Shown one piece after another: positions 1 through 11,426 of a stretch of DNA of 64,000 bases. This stretch comes from Bryopsis sp. KO-2023 (lineage: Eukaryota; Chlorophyta; Ulvophyceae; Bryopsidales; Bryopsidaceae). Positions within the stretch are counted from its first letter, which is position 1. Each line of letters starts with the position of its first letter. A program made the position numbers and the translations under genes. The DNA is taken from the NCBI GenBank assembly GCA_030272585.1, contig BSYQ01000004.1:3410001-3474000 (forward strand). Reading direction: 5' to 3'. The notes beneath the pieces are model-generated. The model had not been told where the DNA came from. It worked only from the letters and a program-made list of their open reading frames with translations, and searched no databases.

Positions 1-2215
1 GGATCCAGCCTACAGGCTGCCGTTACGGGATATGCGGCGATTTTGTTACTTCTTTCTTCGGCCCAGATCGCATGGGGTCGGAACGCTTTTTTAGACGCAG
101 CTACAGTGGTGAGTTTTTATCCCAGGGCATTTCGTTGCGGTTGGTACAGGCACGCATCTTGTCTGGATCTGTGGTTGTGTACATATTTGCAGAAACTTGA
201 CGCGGATGGCAACCCAATCAGTCTTCTTGGTGAAAAAGTCGTGGAAAGAATCGGCTCGACGCCTCCTGAAGTTGTGATCGACAAGGTGGTGGCCTTTCCG
301 GTCGCTGGCGGCCAGGATTCGATCGTTCTGAGGAACATCGGCGGCCAGACCGCCATTGTGAATGGGTGGACGTTGACCGATGGCACTGGAACGGAATTCG
401 TGTTCGATCCCAGCACCCAGTGTCCGCAATTCGATTCGATCGCTCCTGGTGAAGCCCTCAAGCTCGCGCCAAACAGCGACGGAAATCCATGCGGATTCGA
501 TTTCAACTTGAGCTTCCAGTAAGATTATCTCTTTTTGTGTGGAGCTGATTTTCACAATTACAGCTGGGGTGGCTTATAAGCCATGAAGCTTCATGGTTGA
601 TCAACCTCATGAGGAGTGCACATCTTTACCAACAGCTATCAGAGGATGAATTTTGGGACTAAGAATAATTCGCCATCTGTTGTCAGGGATTCTATCGTTT
701 TGACCGACGCTGATGGCAACGTGGTCCAGGCAATGGAATGGGAGAGTTTTGATAAAGGGTCTGCCCTCAGGAGGATGCCTGACGGATCATACACCAGGGT
801 CCCTGAGGATGGGTCCATTCTCAATCTCTTGAGCAGTTTGGGCAATTTCAACATTTTCCTGGAGGCATTGAAGGTGAACGGATGCAAAAAAAAAAAAACA
901 CAAAATCAAAAACCAAGCCTATCTTTTTTAACATGAACTTAGTGAAATTTGCGCCTCTCCCGGACCAACCTATCTTGATCGTTCTGTATGGCAGGTGACA
1001 GGCTTGGAGGATTTTCTAAGAGCTCCTGCTGACCCTGATTACGAAGGCCCTGTGCTGCCTGCTCCACCCCCACCTCCACCCTTCAAGCCATTCTTTCCTG
1101 CACATTTTGGATTTGCCGCGGATAGGACTGAGGTTGCTCCCCCACCTCCTCCACCCCCACCCCCTCCACCTCCTGTGGGCATTCCAAAGAAGGGTCCTTT
1201 CACAGTAAGAAACTGAATTTAAAATTGTAACCCACTGCACACTCGCAAGTGATCATCAATTGATGCTGCTACGTTTGGGTTAGTACACAATAGTTATTGA
1301 AATGCTGCTGCAATTTGTTTTACCAGATTTTTGCCCCGAACGATGAAGCCTTTGAGGCCTTTAGATTGTCCCTGTCTGGTTTTGGTCAACAGCCATTCAC
1401 CAGGCAGCAGGTCCTGGAGTTGCCAGAAATGGTGGATATCCTCAAATACCACATCATTGGAGGCGCTTACACTTCAGGTACATTCACCAGTTGTAACTGT
1501 TGCAAGAACTTTTTCGGATCCAGTTTCATTGGTGCTTTGTGGATGTCTGGAGAAGGAAATGATTGTTGTGCATGTGTCTTGCAGAGTATTTGCTGAACAA
1601 TACTGTGATTTTCACAAGCTTGGGGGCGGAGCTTGTTCCTTTCAACGATCCAATCATGACAGGTGACCAAGAAAAGCTGGGTAGCTGGGCATTATTGTGT
1701 CAACCAGTAGCATCCCTTTTTTTTGCATGTGGATCTTGCCTCCAAGTTTGCATCAATAGTGTGCATTGACATGGAACTGATTGTTTTCAACAGAGGGGAA
1801 GTTCAATTTGCACGATTCGTGTGTGGACAAACCCACACTGGACTTGTACGAGTGCGACATGCAGAAGGAATTTGGAAAATGCTTCGAGCCGTTTATGGTC
1901 AGCCCCCTTGCAGCCCAGTGGAAGGGTGGCCTGTGCGAGAGGACTTGTGGGAGGTGTACTTGTGAATTTGGCCAGTGCGCTGCCATCCAGATGTTGGACT
2001 TGGAAGCCACCAATGGGGTGGTGCACACTGTGGAGAGGGTCATGTTCCCTCCACCAATCTTCAAGAAGGAAGTGCTTGTCCTCCCACCAGAGGTGGAGCA
2101 GCCAGATGTAAAGAATCTCGAAAAGCCTGCCCTAACCATTGGGTTCAAGCCAAGGAACACCAGAGCTGATGATGAGGTTGCAACCTTGGAGAGTGACATC
2201 CCAGCCAGTGGTTGA
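1..2215 (+). CDS. LTD + fasciclin (FAS1) secreted protein with ShK-like cysteine module, 5' partial
   Basis: Seven exons joined with matching phases: <1-108, 193-518, 636-873 (645 is an equally open alternative start), 995-1204, 1327-1477, 1585-1662, 1794-2215. About 510 residues are visible. The frame is open to the window edge, so the start Met lies outside. The first exon encodes a hydrophobic Leu/Ala stretch like a signal peptide. Residues about 50-180 resemble a lamin-tail domain (LTD; DGWTL-type core, 'SIVLTDADGNVV'). FAS1 then begins ('GNFNIFLEALK'), is interrupted by a proline-rich exon with runs of six and twelve Pro, and resumes with 'FTIFAPNDEAFEAF', 'LKYHIIGGAY' and 'NGVVHTVERVMFPP'. 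Before that last FAS1 strand lies an insert with eight Cys, spaced like a ShK domain and ending LCERTCGRC. FAS1 proteins are cell-surface adhesion or matrix proteins. An extracellular matrix role is inferred. The combined architecture is unfamiliar to me. Confidence 0.85.
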
Positions 2216-3291
2216 GCAAGTGGTTGTCGACTTGTCAGGATGAAGTTACTACTAATTTATGCCAGCTGTCTTTATTTTGTGTAATTTTATTCTTCTTTAG
2301 AATTTTCGTCGTGAATGCAGAAATTCATGCAATTTCAAAATGGTTTTCATTCCCTGTGGTGAGAATTATCGATGTTGTGAAAAGCTCCTCGAGTAGTTGG
2401 GCCAAGAATATATTTTGTTGCTTGTATTTTGCTGGCAGATTATTTTGTGTAATCGATGAAGGGACTCATTGCAGTCCATATCAAACATGTTTTGTCTTTG
2501 CTGTCTTGTAACAGCTCATGTCGTCTATCATTTAGCAATTGGAAAAGACCTTTTATGTGTCTTTCGGTTGTCTGCAAGGATTCATCATTCTGCTGGACGT
2601 TTTCTAAGACGCACCCTTCCTCGTTGATGTTGCTCTGATAAGCAAAGGAAGTATGATTTTTCACTTATATGGCTGTGACAAAAAAATCCCAACAGATGCA
2701 CATGGTTGGCAGTAGTGTCCACAATTGATAATCTAATCTGGTTTCATCAATCAGCACTGGCTCTTCGTCACCAGTTCGGAGGTTGGATTTTCGTTTATCA
2801 TTCTCCTCCACTCCAGTGCATGGAAATCATGGTGCACAAGAGTCTTAATCGAAGAAAAACGACACAGAAACAGAAACACAAAAAACTGGGTGCGTTTTGT
2901 AGCGACGCCCATGGAACAGAGACGTACACGCATGCTGTGCGCTGGATGCGATCAGTTTCATGGCATGGTGGGATTTGCATGAATTTTATCAGCATCCCTG
3001 CGCAAGTGCTGGATGATTCTGGCATAGTGGTGTCGTACAAACGCGCGCGAGAAACGGCCTACTTATGCTATCGCCCCAGCAGCCCACTCTCTCGCTTCTT
3101 TTGTTTTCAAACTGTCTGTGTGTGCAAACTGCGGACGTTTCCAAGGAGCTCTACACTTTTCAGCGCGCGTGTGTGAACGAATATGATAATCGACAATTGG
3201 TGAGCAGTGGTGTCTCGTCGTTTTGTTTTTATATTGCCGGGTTTTTTTTATGATTGGCGCTTGACCTGTCTCTACGTCGTTTCCAAAAAGG
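2216..3291. other. Intergenic: 3' flank of FAS1 gene and upstream of repeat protein
   Basis: No supportable gene. The first few hundred bases probably contain the 3' UTR of the FAS1-type gene. Reading frames here are short and lack splice or family support. Confidence 0.5.
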
Positions 3292-5777
3292 ATGGACGCT
3301 CTTCTATGGGCGGTGGCAGCTATGTTCTGCGTATCACTCGTGGATCACCTGCGAATCTGGTGGCAAGAAAAGGTAAGTTTGATCCATCGAAGCTTTTTTT
3401 CCGTTGTTTTTAGCGTTTGAGTAATCAGCAACCACCGCTTCCTTCTGTTCGTTCCTTTGAAAGTAGTGTCTCTCTGTAGACTTGGGGAGTGCTTTGCCCC
3501 TAACACTCAAAACGCCCATCGTTGCTCCACAGATACCCACCTGCGAACGAGCCAAGACGGATGCAAGTGAAGAACGCCGCCCCTTTGTTTTCAAAGCCGG
3601 CAAAAATGAAGTTCAAGTCGAAACTGGTGAGTTCCACGCACCCAACCGCGCGGGGGATTTGAAAGATCAAGCTATGTTCTGTCGTGAAAGGAGGTTTGCA
3701 TGGGTTTGTGTTGACGAGTGGGTCTTGGTTTTTCCAGAGACAACGACATCGTCGGCCCCGGATCGGCAAGCGGACGCGGCCAAAAAAGAAACCGCGAAAG
3801 AGACGCCAACAAACTCAGCAACGGTATGTTCCGCTGTTCGTTTCTTTTCCAAATTTGATTAAAATTCAGGCTGTTCATACTCAGCATACGAATTTCTCTT
3901 TCAATTGTAAGAAATTTGGCAGGCAAGAATTTTAAAGACTTTCTTTTGCATGCCTGTTTGAGGTGCTTTGAAAAGAAACCGATGGAAAAATAATAATTAT
4001 GTCATTTCTGACATATCTATTTTTGGGAACAACATCTGAGTAGGTTTAATTTTGATTCTCAATTCCACAGGTTCATGTCGAGGAAGAGCCATGCACCCCA
4101 AAGCACTTGCTTGTTCCTTGTCATTTGACAGGTGGACCTCCGTTGCAAGACTCTATTTTTGGAAATGAAAATTATGTTGACTAAATTTGCTCCTTCCTGG
4201 TTTCCAGAATGCTGGAATAATTTCAAATTTTGCAGGGTTTTTTTTTCCTGTTGTGTTCATGTTTTTTCCCCCCGAACAAAACTGTCTTTTTTTTTCCTGT
4301 TGTGTTCATGTTTTTTCCCCCCGAACAAAACTGTTTTTTTTTTTCCTGTTGTGTTCATGTTTTTTCCCCCCGAACAAAACTGTTTTTTTTTTTTTTATAT
4401 TGTGTTTTTTCAATGCAGCATATTATGGCAGACTGAGGGAAGAGAAAATCAGGAAGGAGGAAATGGCTAACCGAAAGGTAATTCGCTGTTGAAAAATCTC
4501 CAGTTTTTTTTTTGTGTGGCCGAGGGAAAGGGTGCAAGGGTGAAATTGTGTTTCTTATTTCTGTTTATTGAAGGGTGGCGGGGAAACCTTCCTTGGTTTT
4601 GAATGCTTTTTGATTTGGAGTTGTGTTGCTGCACTTGGGAGATTTTTTTTTGTTGAATCCAGATTACCGACAGCCACATAGTTGATGTTATTAAAGGTTT
4701 CAATTGTGCTCACAGAGCGGTGCCCAAAAGAATGGTCAGCAGAGGCCAAAAAAGACTGATAGGAAGAATGTCACCGGCCCAAAACCAAGGAAGTCAATGG
4801 CTGAACCAAGGCAGCGTGCTGCCAATCCAAAACGGAGGGAGCCAAAGAATGATCAGAAGAGGGCAGCCAACCCGAAACCGAAAAAGCCAAATGCTGATCA
4901 GAAGCAGCATGTTGCCAGCCTCAACCCAAGAAAACCAGATGCTGAACCAAAACAGCGTGCTGCCAACCTGAAAGCAAGGGAGCCCAAGACTGATCCGAAG
5001 AGGGGTGCTGATCTCAAAGCAAGTAAGCCAAAGGCTGGATCAAAACTGCGTCCTGCAAACCCAAATTCGAAGAAGCCAGAGGCTGTTCCATCTCCCATAA
5101 TCAACCGAAGGAGGAGGATGCCAAAGCCTGGTGAAAGGACCGTGCTGAGGGGAATGGTGAATGGACCGCCACCGGGGACACGTCCAGTCAAGGCAGCTCG
5201 AGCTGTTGTTCAAGCCAAAACATCCGAACCGGAATGGTATGGACCAACAGGAACGATAAAAATAACTGCAGTTTTGCAAAAAAAAATAATTATTGGTTCT
5301 TAATGTTTTTTCAGTAACATGCAGGCTTGTCGATTCAAGAAAAAAAAAACCCTCCAAATCATGATGAATCGATTACGCTTTGGGGTTCCTTAATTTTTTT
5401 TCTCTTTCTTCACAAATTTTCCTTACAGAAGGGGCAGTAGAGCTGAAAGCAAGTGTGTGTGTGTGTTTTGTTGGGGCAGGCCAAAGTACAAACCTCCCTA
5501 TAAGGTAAATTTTCGAGTTTACCGTCGAGCGAAAAGAAGCATCGGGCAGAGTAGCAACAATGCCAATACCAGCACCAGCAGGTAACAATAATTTTTTCCT
5601 TAGCTCTTTTTTATTTTATTTTTATTTTTCTTCCTCTCTTTCGTTTTCATGCTCGGGTTTATTGAGTTCTGTTATGGGGTGCTGGTGTTCTGGCTGCAGA
5701 AACTGAAGCCCATCAAGGTGCTAAGAACAACAATCGCTTCACCACATGTTGAAAAGGACAAGGAGGTGATTTGGTAG
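3292..5777 (+). CDS. Lysine/proline-rich basic protein with about seven degenerate 15-17-residue repeats
   Basis: Model of eight exons: 3292-3372, 3533-3626, 3738-3823, 4071-4131, 4419-4477, 4716-5236, 5480-5504, 5700-5777 (334 residues). All joints are GT-AG and keep one open frame, which is the main support. The ATG opens a short hydrophobic segment (MDALLWAVAAMFCVSL) that could be a signal peptide or anchor. The middle is acidic to neutral and Thr/Ala-rich. The large exon encodes a strongly basic Lys/Pro/Ala domain with units like 'QRAANPK..EPK'. Composition recalls histone H1 tails or cell-wall basic proteins, but the hydrophobic N terminus argues for secretion. The last two exons are least certain; reading on past 5504 gives an alternative short C terminus. 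I recognise no family. Confidence 0.55.
4240..4393 (+). repeat. Intronic 49-bp tandem repeat, three copies
   Basis: Three near-identical 49-bp units, each a T run, then CCTGTTGTGTTCATG, a T run, a C run and GAACAAAACTGT. Successive CCTGTT cores start at 4247, 4296 and 4345. The array lies in the intron 4132-4418 of the repeat protein and accounts for the spurious open frames there. Confidence 0.95.
4782..5090 (+). repeat. Coding repeat: degenerate 15-17-residue Lys/Pro units
   Basis: Seven diverged units in frame within the 4716-5236 exon. Shared features are KxxxPKxDxK followed by RAANPK or a variant. Period is 45-51 bases. Units differ at many codons, so this is an old protein repeat rather than a recent DNA duplication. 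Confidence 0.8.
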
Positions 5778-7290
5778 CAAGCAAGCCATTGCAGCCACCT
5801 TGATCCGATCCCCGCACAGCCAGACCGCCAACTGTCTCCAACTGTCGATTGAATCGAATAGCTTCATTTCGATCGGATCCAGGTCAGACCTCAACAAGAC
5901 CAAGAGGAAAAAAATAGTCAAGACCGGTGTGTTCCTTCTGACTAGCTGATGCCTCCTCAAAGAATCCCGCCCAGTGTTTCGTTTCTTTCAGTTCTTTGGA
6001 AATGCTCTGTGGATGGACGAACAATTATCATGATACATTAAGGGGCTCTAAAGAAGAAAAATTGGGAGATGCACAATCATTGTTGTTGGATGGGTTTTCT
6101 TTGTAATATTTTGAACAATGCTGCTTCTTTGTGTGCCAATGATATGCACCTGGGTGGTGGGGTTTTCATGTGGTGGTGGGGGTGAAGATAAACTTTTTCT
6201 TTGCCAGTCCTACACCACAGTGATTCCCTCCCAATGATCTAGACTGAATCCCAATCGAAAAATAATGGAATTAGACAAGTGTGGCAATTACGAGGAAATC
6301 AGTCCAACCTCGTATCAAATGACATGGTCAGCAGTTCCTCTGCTACCAACAAGAACCAGGTTCACTTTTAAATTAAATACCTGGAATACAAACACACAAA
6401 AACAGGTGGTGCGTTTGGAATTCTGGAAGTTAACAAACTTGGTACAACTGCTGAACAAAGATATGTGGTGGATCATGGGGATGAGGAGGAGGATCCCCCC
6501 AGCGCCCCTGTTGGGTTCGAGGTCTAACTCGATGCAGAAACAACTCGATGGAAGAACTCTTACAAAAGACTCACTGTTCCGACATCCTTTTATTCTGACA
6601 CTGGAGTTAATCCTAGTTGCCAACATTCCTCCATCTTCCTTTCCAACCCATTCTAAGCACACCATCTGACTCTACCCATAGCAACTGAACATCTTAATCC
6701 CCCACAGTTGGACTCCTCCATGTTACAGCCCCACCCCCTCCACGTGGCACTTTTCTGAATGTAACATGGATGGGCATGTCAGGATGTAGGAGATGCTCTG
6801 GGTTGGTTACTCTGGGAATTGTGAAATGGAGTATGTTGATCTGGTTGGCAAGTACAGTGGTTGAGAGAGTTACTAACTCTGAGTTAGTTGTAGACCGGGT
6901 GGCAACTGACAGTACTGCTATCGAATGGATAAATGGTGGCCAGGGTAATCACTGTTTGTCTTTGGGTGTAAGTCACATTGCATTCGTTCTCTCCATTGCG
7001 GTCTCGTATCATCGAACCCATACTGAACATCCTGATAGTGTAAAACATAATAAAATAAAAAATAAAAAATGTAAAAAAAGAGACACAATGTAATTTGATG
7101 TTTGTTTGTTTGAACATCCTGATAATCATTGATTGGTTGATTGATCATCAAAATGGCCTCCATTGGGGGATGATGGCATCTTGCGATTCTCATTGAAAAG
7201 GGCCACGGCGCCGTTTTCCTCTCCGCGCGATTCGAGGGTCCTCTTCATCGAAGCCCGTTCGTGGCAGCGGCATTCAGATCCACGTTTCTT
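5778..7290. other. Intergenic, no clear gene
   Basis: A 134-codon open frame near 6265-6669 and short frames near 6770-7093 show no recognisable family or splice context. Two copies of TGAACATCCTGAT (about 7024 and 7111) sit in AT-rich DNA. A decayed mobile element is possible but not demonstrable. Confidence 0.4.
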
Positions 7291-8812
7291 ATGGGTTCCG
7301 ACACCTGCGTTATCAGAACCGCGTGTCTAGCAACGATTGTGGTTTCCTTTTCAGCTTCTTTTTGGATCTACCCCACCGCTCTGCCGCAATCAACCTCCCT
7401 GCGCTCGTTTATCAGGATTAAGCAAAAGGGATGCCGATCTGTGGCAAGAGGGGTCGTGGAGCCCTACACTGCGGACTACCAACTCAGGGATCAAGAAATC
7501 GACCTGGGGGGGCCGCGGTACGCTGCTTTCAAATGGGATGGAAAGATCGAACGGAAAGACTTCGATGCGGCCGCTGACATTCGCAGCAGTCGGATCATGT
7601 TCAAAATTCTCAATTCAACGCTGTACGTTAAACCAACGCAAGATCGGAACGGGTCTGAGGAGAAGCGTTACGTTAAAATGATCGAGCAATTGTTGATGGC
7701 GATTCACATATATCGGATCCCCGATATGGATTTTCTAGTGGACGTGAGCGATTCGCTGGAATGCAACCATCCGGCTTTCACTTATTCTGTGAACATTCGC
7801 TGTGAAAGAGGAGGATTTGCTTTTCCTTCGGATGGTGCTTATGGTGTTGCATTAGGCGGAGATCAATTGGACCTATTGTACGAGTGTCTGGATGCACATT
7901 TCCCCTATGATGCAAGAATCACAAAGGGTGTGTGGAGGGGATCCACCACCGGTCCACCGATGAATGAAGAGAACTACAAGGAAAATCGAAGAGTTAGGCT
8001 CTCCCTTCTGGCCAGAAATCGGACAGATATCATGGATGTTGGGCTCTACGCATATTCTCAGGTGATTTGATTCTCTGTCCCCTTGGGAATAGAAGGAGGT
8101 GGGCTCAAGATTTTTGGATTTTGCTTTTTTTGGGGGGGGGGGTGATTTCGCAGGAGGGGTGGAGGGAGGGGGGGATAACCCCCCCTCCCCCAACCCCTTC
8201 TCCCTTTCTGCTAACCACTCTCTTGCCCTTGGGATGTGATATTTCAAGTGCATTGCTCGGGTGGCAATTGTTTCTTCAATTTGTTTGCAACAGGTGACGA
8301 GTGATGTGAAGAAATTGCTAACAGAGGCAATTCCCCTTGTCCCGAGGATCCCAATGGAGCATTACAACAACTACACCTTGATTCTGGACCTGGACGGGAA
8401 CGGATGGAGCGATCGACTCTCGACACTCATTTCGTACAACACCCCTCTCTTTAAGCAGACTACAAATTATCAGGATTATTTCGGTCACCTCTTGCAGCCC
8501 GGGGTCCACATCGAAACGTTCAACGAGAGCTTGGTGGATGTTGTCCCCAGGTTGGAGGAGCTGCTGGAAGAATACAGGTCCTCCCCAAGGAGGCTGCGAG
8601 AAATGGCCAACAAGATGCATCAGTTCACAAAGGAGCACGCTAGTCATCTGGGGTTGGTCAGGGCAGTAGCTTATGGATTGAACATGTACGCCAGCAAACT
8701 GACTTGGAAAACGGAGCTGGAGAGTGGGTTTGTGGAGGTGAAGAAATCGAAATGCTGTCACAAGAACCCCACTTTTCCAGCCCAGTTTCTGAAGGCTGTC
8801 AGAGCAGGATGA
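7291..8812 (+). CDS. CAP10/POGLUT-like glycosyltransferase (GT90 family), paralogue A
   Basis: Two exons, 7291-8061 and 8294-8812, phase 0, 429 residues. The first in-frame ATG (7291) begins an uncharged stretch suited to a signal anchor. Family signatures include 'YTADYQLRD', 'GVWRGSTTG' near residue 214 followed by 'NRRVRLSLLARN', 'LDLDGNGWSDRL' near residue 290 and 'QPGVHIETF', which match the KxWRG, DGNxWSxR and HxxP-like blocks of CAP10/KDELC/POGLUT enzymes. Animal members add O-linked glucose or xylose to secreted proteins in the ER or Golgi. The acceptor here is unknown, and plant and algal members are mostly uncharacterised. A close paralogue with the same intron position and the same second-exon length lies at 26019-27428. 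Confidence 0.9.
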
Positions 8813-10526
8813 GTCGTGTATTGCCAATGTTTCTTCTTTCTTTTTTGTCCTTTTTCTGTTTTAGAATTGTGTCATGTGCACTGTTGCCCAGGGCAGCGAA
8901 GGTGGTGCAGTGGTGTTGTTTTTTCTCTTAGATTAGTCATGGTCCCTTCAAAGGAGTTTTCTTAGAGTAGGAGGAAGCTTTTTTGGAGATTTTGCGATTT
9001 TTTGGGCGTTTCATGCACCTGTTAACTCATCTGTCAGCCTAGCATAACAATACATACGATTATTTCATTTGTATGCTATATCATATTTTTACAGATTTTC
9101 TTGAATGAGAAATTTAGTACGTATAGCGCAGGGGGAGTGTTTCTCTGTTTCAACAAAGCATGAAGAGAGATGGAAAAAAACCTACCAATGTAAGAAAGGG
9201 TTTGAATCTATGATACAGAGACGATGATGATGGTTTACAACTGTATGTCCATGTCAGTCATCAACAACTCTTCGAAACACAGCAAGATCTTTTGTACAAT
9301 TGGGTGATTCTCATAAACCTACATATACACATTGAAGAATCGACGGCCAACTCCTTCTTTTCCTTCTTTTTTTTTCGAATGGAAGCGAAGTTGTTCCAAC
9401 ATTTCGATTGCTTAATTTCTCTTCCAACACTCCCCGAAATCGAAAATACAAAACCCCATTTAATTCCCTTCTCAAAATTGATGTTGAGGCGATTCATCTG
9501 AATTGCCATAAGCAGTTGGGATCATTTTTTTCTTTTTTTTTTTTGCGAATTTTTTGGCAATACATGAAGCAAAAGAAAACCTCCCTTTCCCCCGTTTGTC
9601 TCTTTTTTCTTTTTTTTTTCTTTTTTTCCTCCAGAGCTGAACCTGATCAAAATCTAGTTGCAAATAAGATATGTCAAATAAGAAAACATTAAATTCCTAT
9701 TCTTTTTTCCCCCTGGTAGGCACATCTGACCTAGCATCTTTGCTTTCCTGATTCTCAACAGCCATTTTTTTTTCCAACCACAACAAAAACAAACCCTAAA
9801 AGAACACAAACACAATACCAATCAGTGTCATTTATCTTATCTTAGAAAACCTGATTAAGTTTTTTTTTTTTTAATCTCCCTCAGCTTCACATCCTTCACA
9901 AACACCTTGTGGAATACAGAAAGAAGAAAAAGGAGTAAATGCCTTTGTTTTCCTTCTTGAACCCCAACTTCACCCCTAAAATTCCCCCCCCCCCCCCCCT
10001 CAAAGCCACTCTCAAACAACCAATAAAAATCCTAGTTTTCTCTCCCCCCCCCCACCAAAAAAAAAAAAAAAAAAAAAAAGAACATCTAATTTCATCCCAA
10101 CCGAACTGTCACGATGTCTTCCCACGATTTCCCCCAAACACACACAAATTTCTTGTCGGCCCTCTTTCGATAGAGGGTGAGAAAAATGAACCCCACCTCA
10201 AAATTATCATTCGTTTGTTTTCCCTACTATGTCTTATTTCTTTCCCCAGCGCAGTTTAATCTTCCCCCCCCCCCCTCCCCTTTTTGTCTTTTCGTCACTT
10301 GTCGACATTCATGCCACCACTACTCGAATTCTTCCAGAGCTAACCCCACCAGCAGCATGGCTTCCCAAAATCTCGCCATTTCATCCGACCCTGTCAAACG
10401 ATCCTTCATCATATCGAGAAAGGACCACCACCCACCCACCCATACAAATACATTCTACTGCTGATCCACATCATCGACTCCCCCCACCTCTGTTCAATGG
10501 GGGGAAAACTGGAACGGAGGGAGCAC
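8813..10526. other. Intergenic between convergent genes; composition flips from G-rich to C-rich
   Basis: No gene seen. 8813-9250 is T/G-rich on the + strand, following the + gene. About 9700-10500 is rich in C, A and T with poly-C and poly-A runs (for example 9983-9999, 10060-10079, 10265-10276), following the minus gene. Open frames here are low-complexity artefacts. Confidence 0.6.
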
Positions 10527-11426
10527 TTAACACCCACGCCTGATTTCCAATTCTTTCAACCTGGCCTCCCTCGATTGCTTACGAATCGGATCCACGGGGT
10601 GAACGAGAGGATTCTCGAAAGGCATCGGCCTGCGTCTGTGGCCGGTGGCAGGTCCAGCATCGGGCGACTTTTTCACATCGGCCCCCGATGGACTGTGGTC
10701 TTTGATTTCGATGGGGCAGCTCGCCCTCGACAGACCTGCGAACTCCTTGTAGCATTCCGCAGTGGTTTTCATTTCATGCTTCTGGTGAGCCACCCTGACA
10801 TCGCCCTCAGTCACACGAGGGAAATGCCGATGGCCGGTGCCCGGAGCATCTTCCCCAGGGAACTCCCTGATTCGCCTGATGCTGTCTGTTGGCCAATGGA
10901 AAAAAATAAATATAAGTCCTGTACGAATCAGCTCATGGAGAGGTGTGAATGGTAAAATATGTTCTGCTGTCAGATTGCATTGCATGCACATAAGATGAAG
11001 TGAAGTAAAAAAAGTGTGAGAAAGTTCAAGTTCATATACATTCCTCACTCTCAAAAGAGTGATACACTTCCACAGACAAAAACGAGACACGCTGTTGGTG
11101 GAAGAAGGCAACGCATACTATCTCGTAATATCCAAAATTCTCGACCTGTATAGCCATCAGTCTACTTTTCCAATCACGCGAGACAAAGGCGACCAAGAAC
11201 CAACTCAAACCAGACAAGAATCCCCAGCGGGGAAGTTTGCGTATCTTTCGTACATCGGTCCTGGCAAAAACTGTCTAATAAAGACGCTTATAGCGAGGTC
11301 GTCGTGCTGACCTGAAGTACGTGGATTGATCGTCGAGGAGACCTGACGAGCGGCCTTCGACCCCACCCGGGCGTCCGCCACGGGGGCCCTCGTCGTGAAT
11401 CCTCCAGTTACTTGAGCGAGTTTCAT
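10527..11426 (-). CDS. Small basic protein of unknown function, 157 residues
   Basis: Minus-strand model: coding exon 11312-11426 (ATG at 11426) and 10527-10885, joined in phase 1. A probable 5' UTR exon ends at 11478, with an intron 11427-11477 just before the ATG. A stop codon lies in frame immediately upstream of the ATG across that junction, so the start is well defined. The protein is Arg/His/Pro-rich, with two Cys in 'AECYKEFAGLSRASC' (residues about 84-98) and a basic C terminus. No signal peptide or membrane segment is evident. The two Cys 13 apart vaguely recall small mitochondrial intermembrane-space proteins, but this is not a CHCH pattern and I do not assign it. Support is the clean splice phases plus C-rich 3' DNA as seen for other minus genes. 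Confidence 0.5.

Noticed and set aside
4132..4492. Overlapping 68-112-codon frames on +
   Set aside because: They are the three frames of the 49-bp intronic tandem repeat; splice phases of the host gene require this segment to be intron.
6265..6669. 134-codon + frame that might be a gene or retroelement piece
   Set aside because: No recognisable motif, no splice partners, and the complementary strand is equally open.
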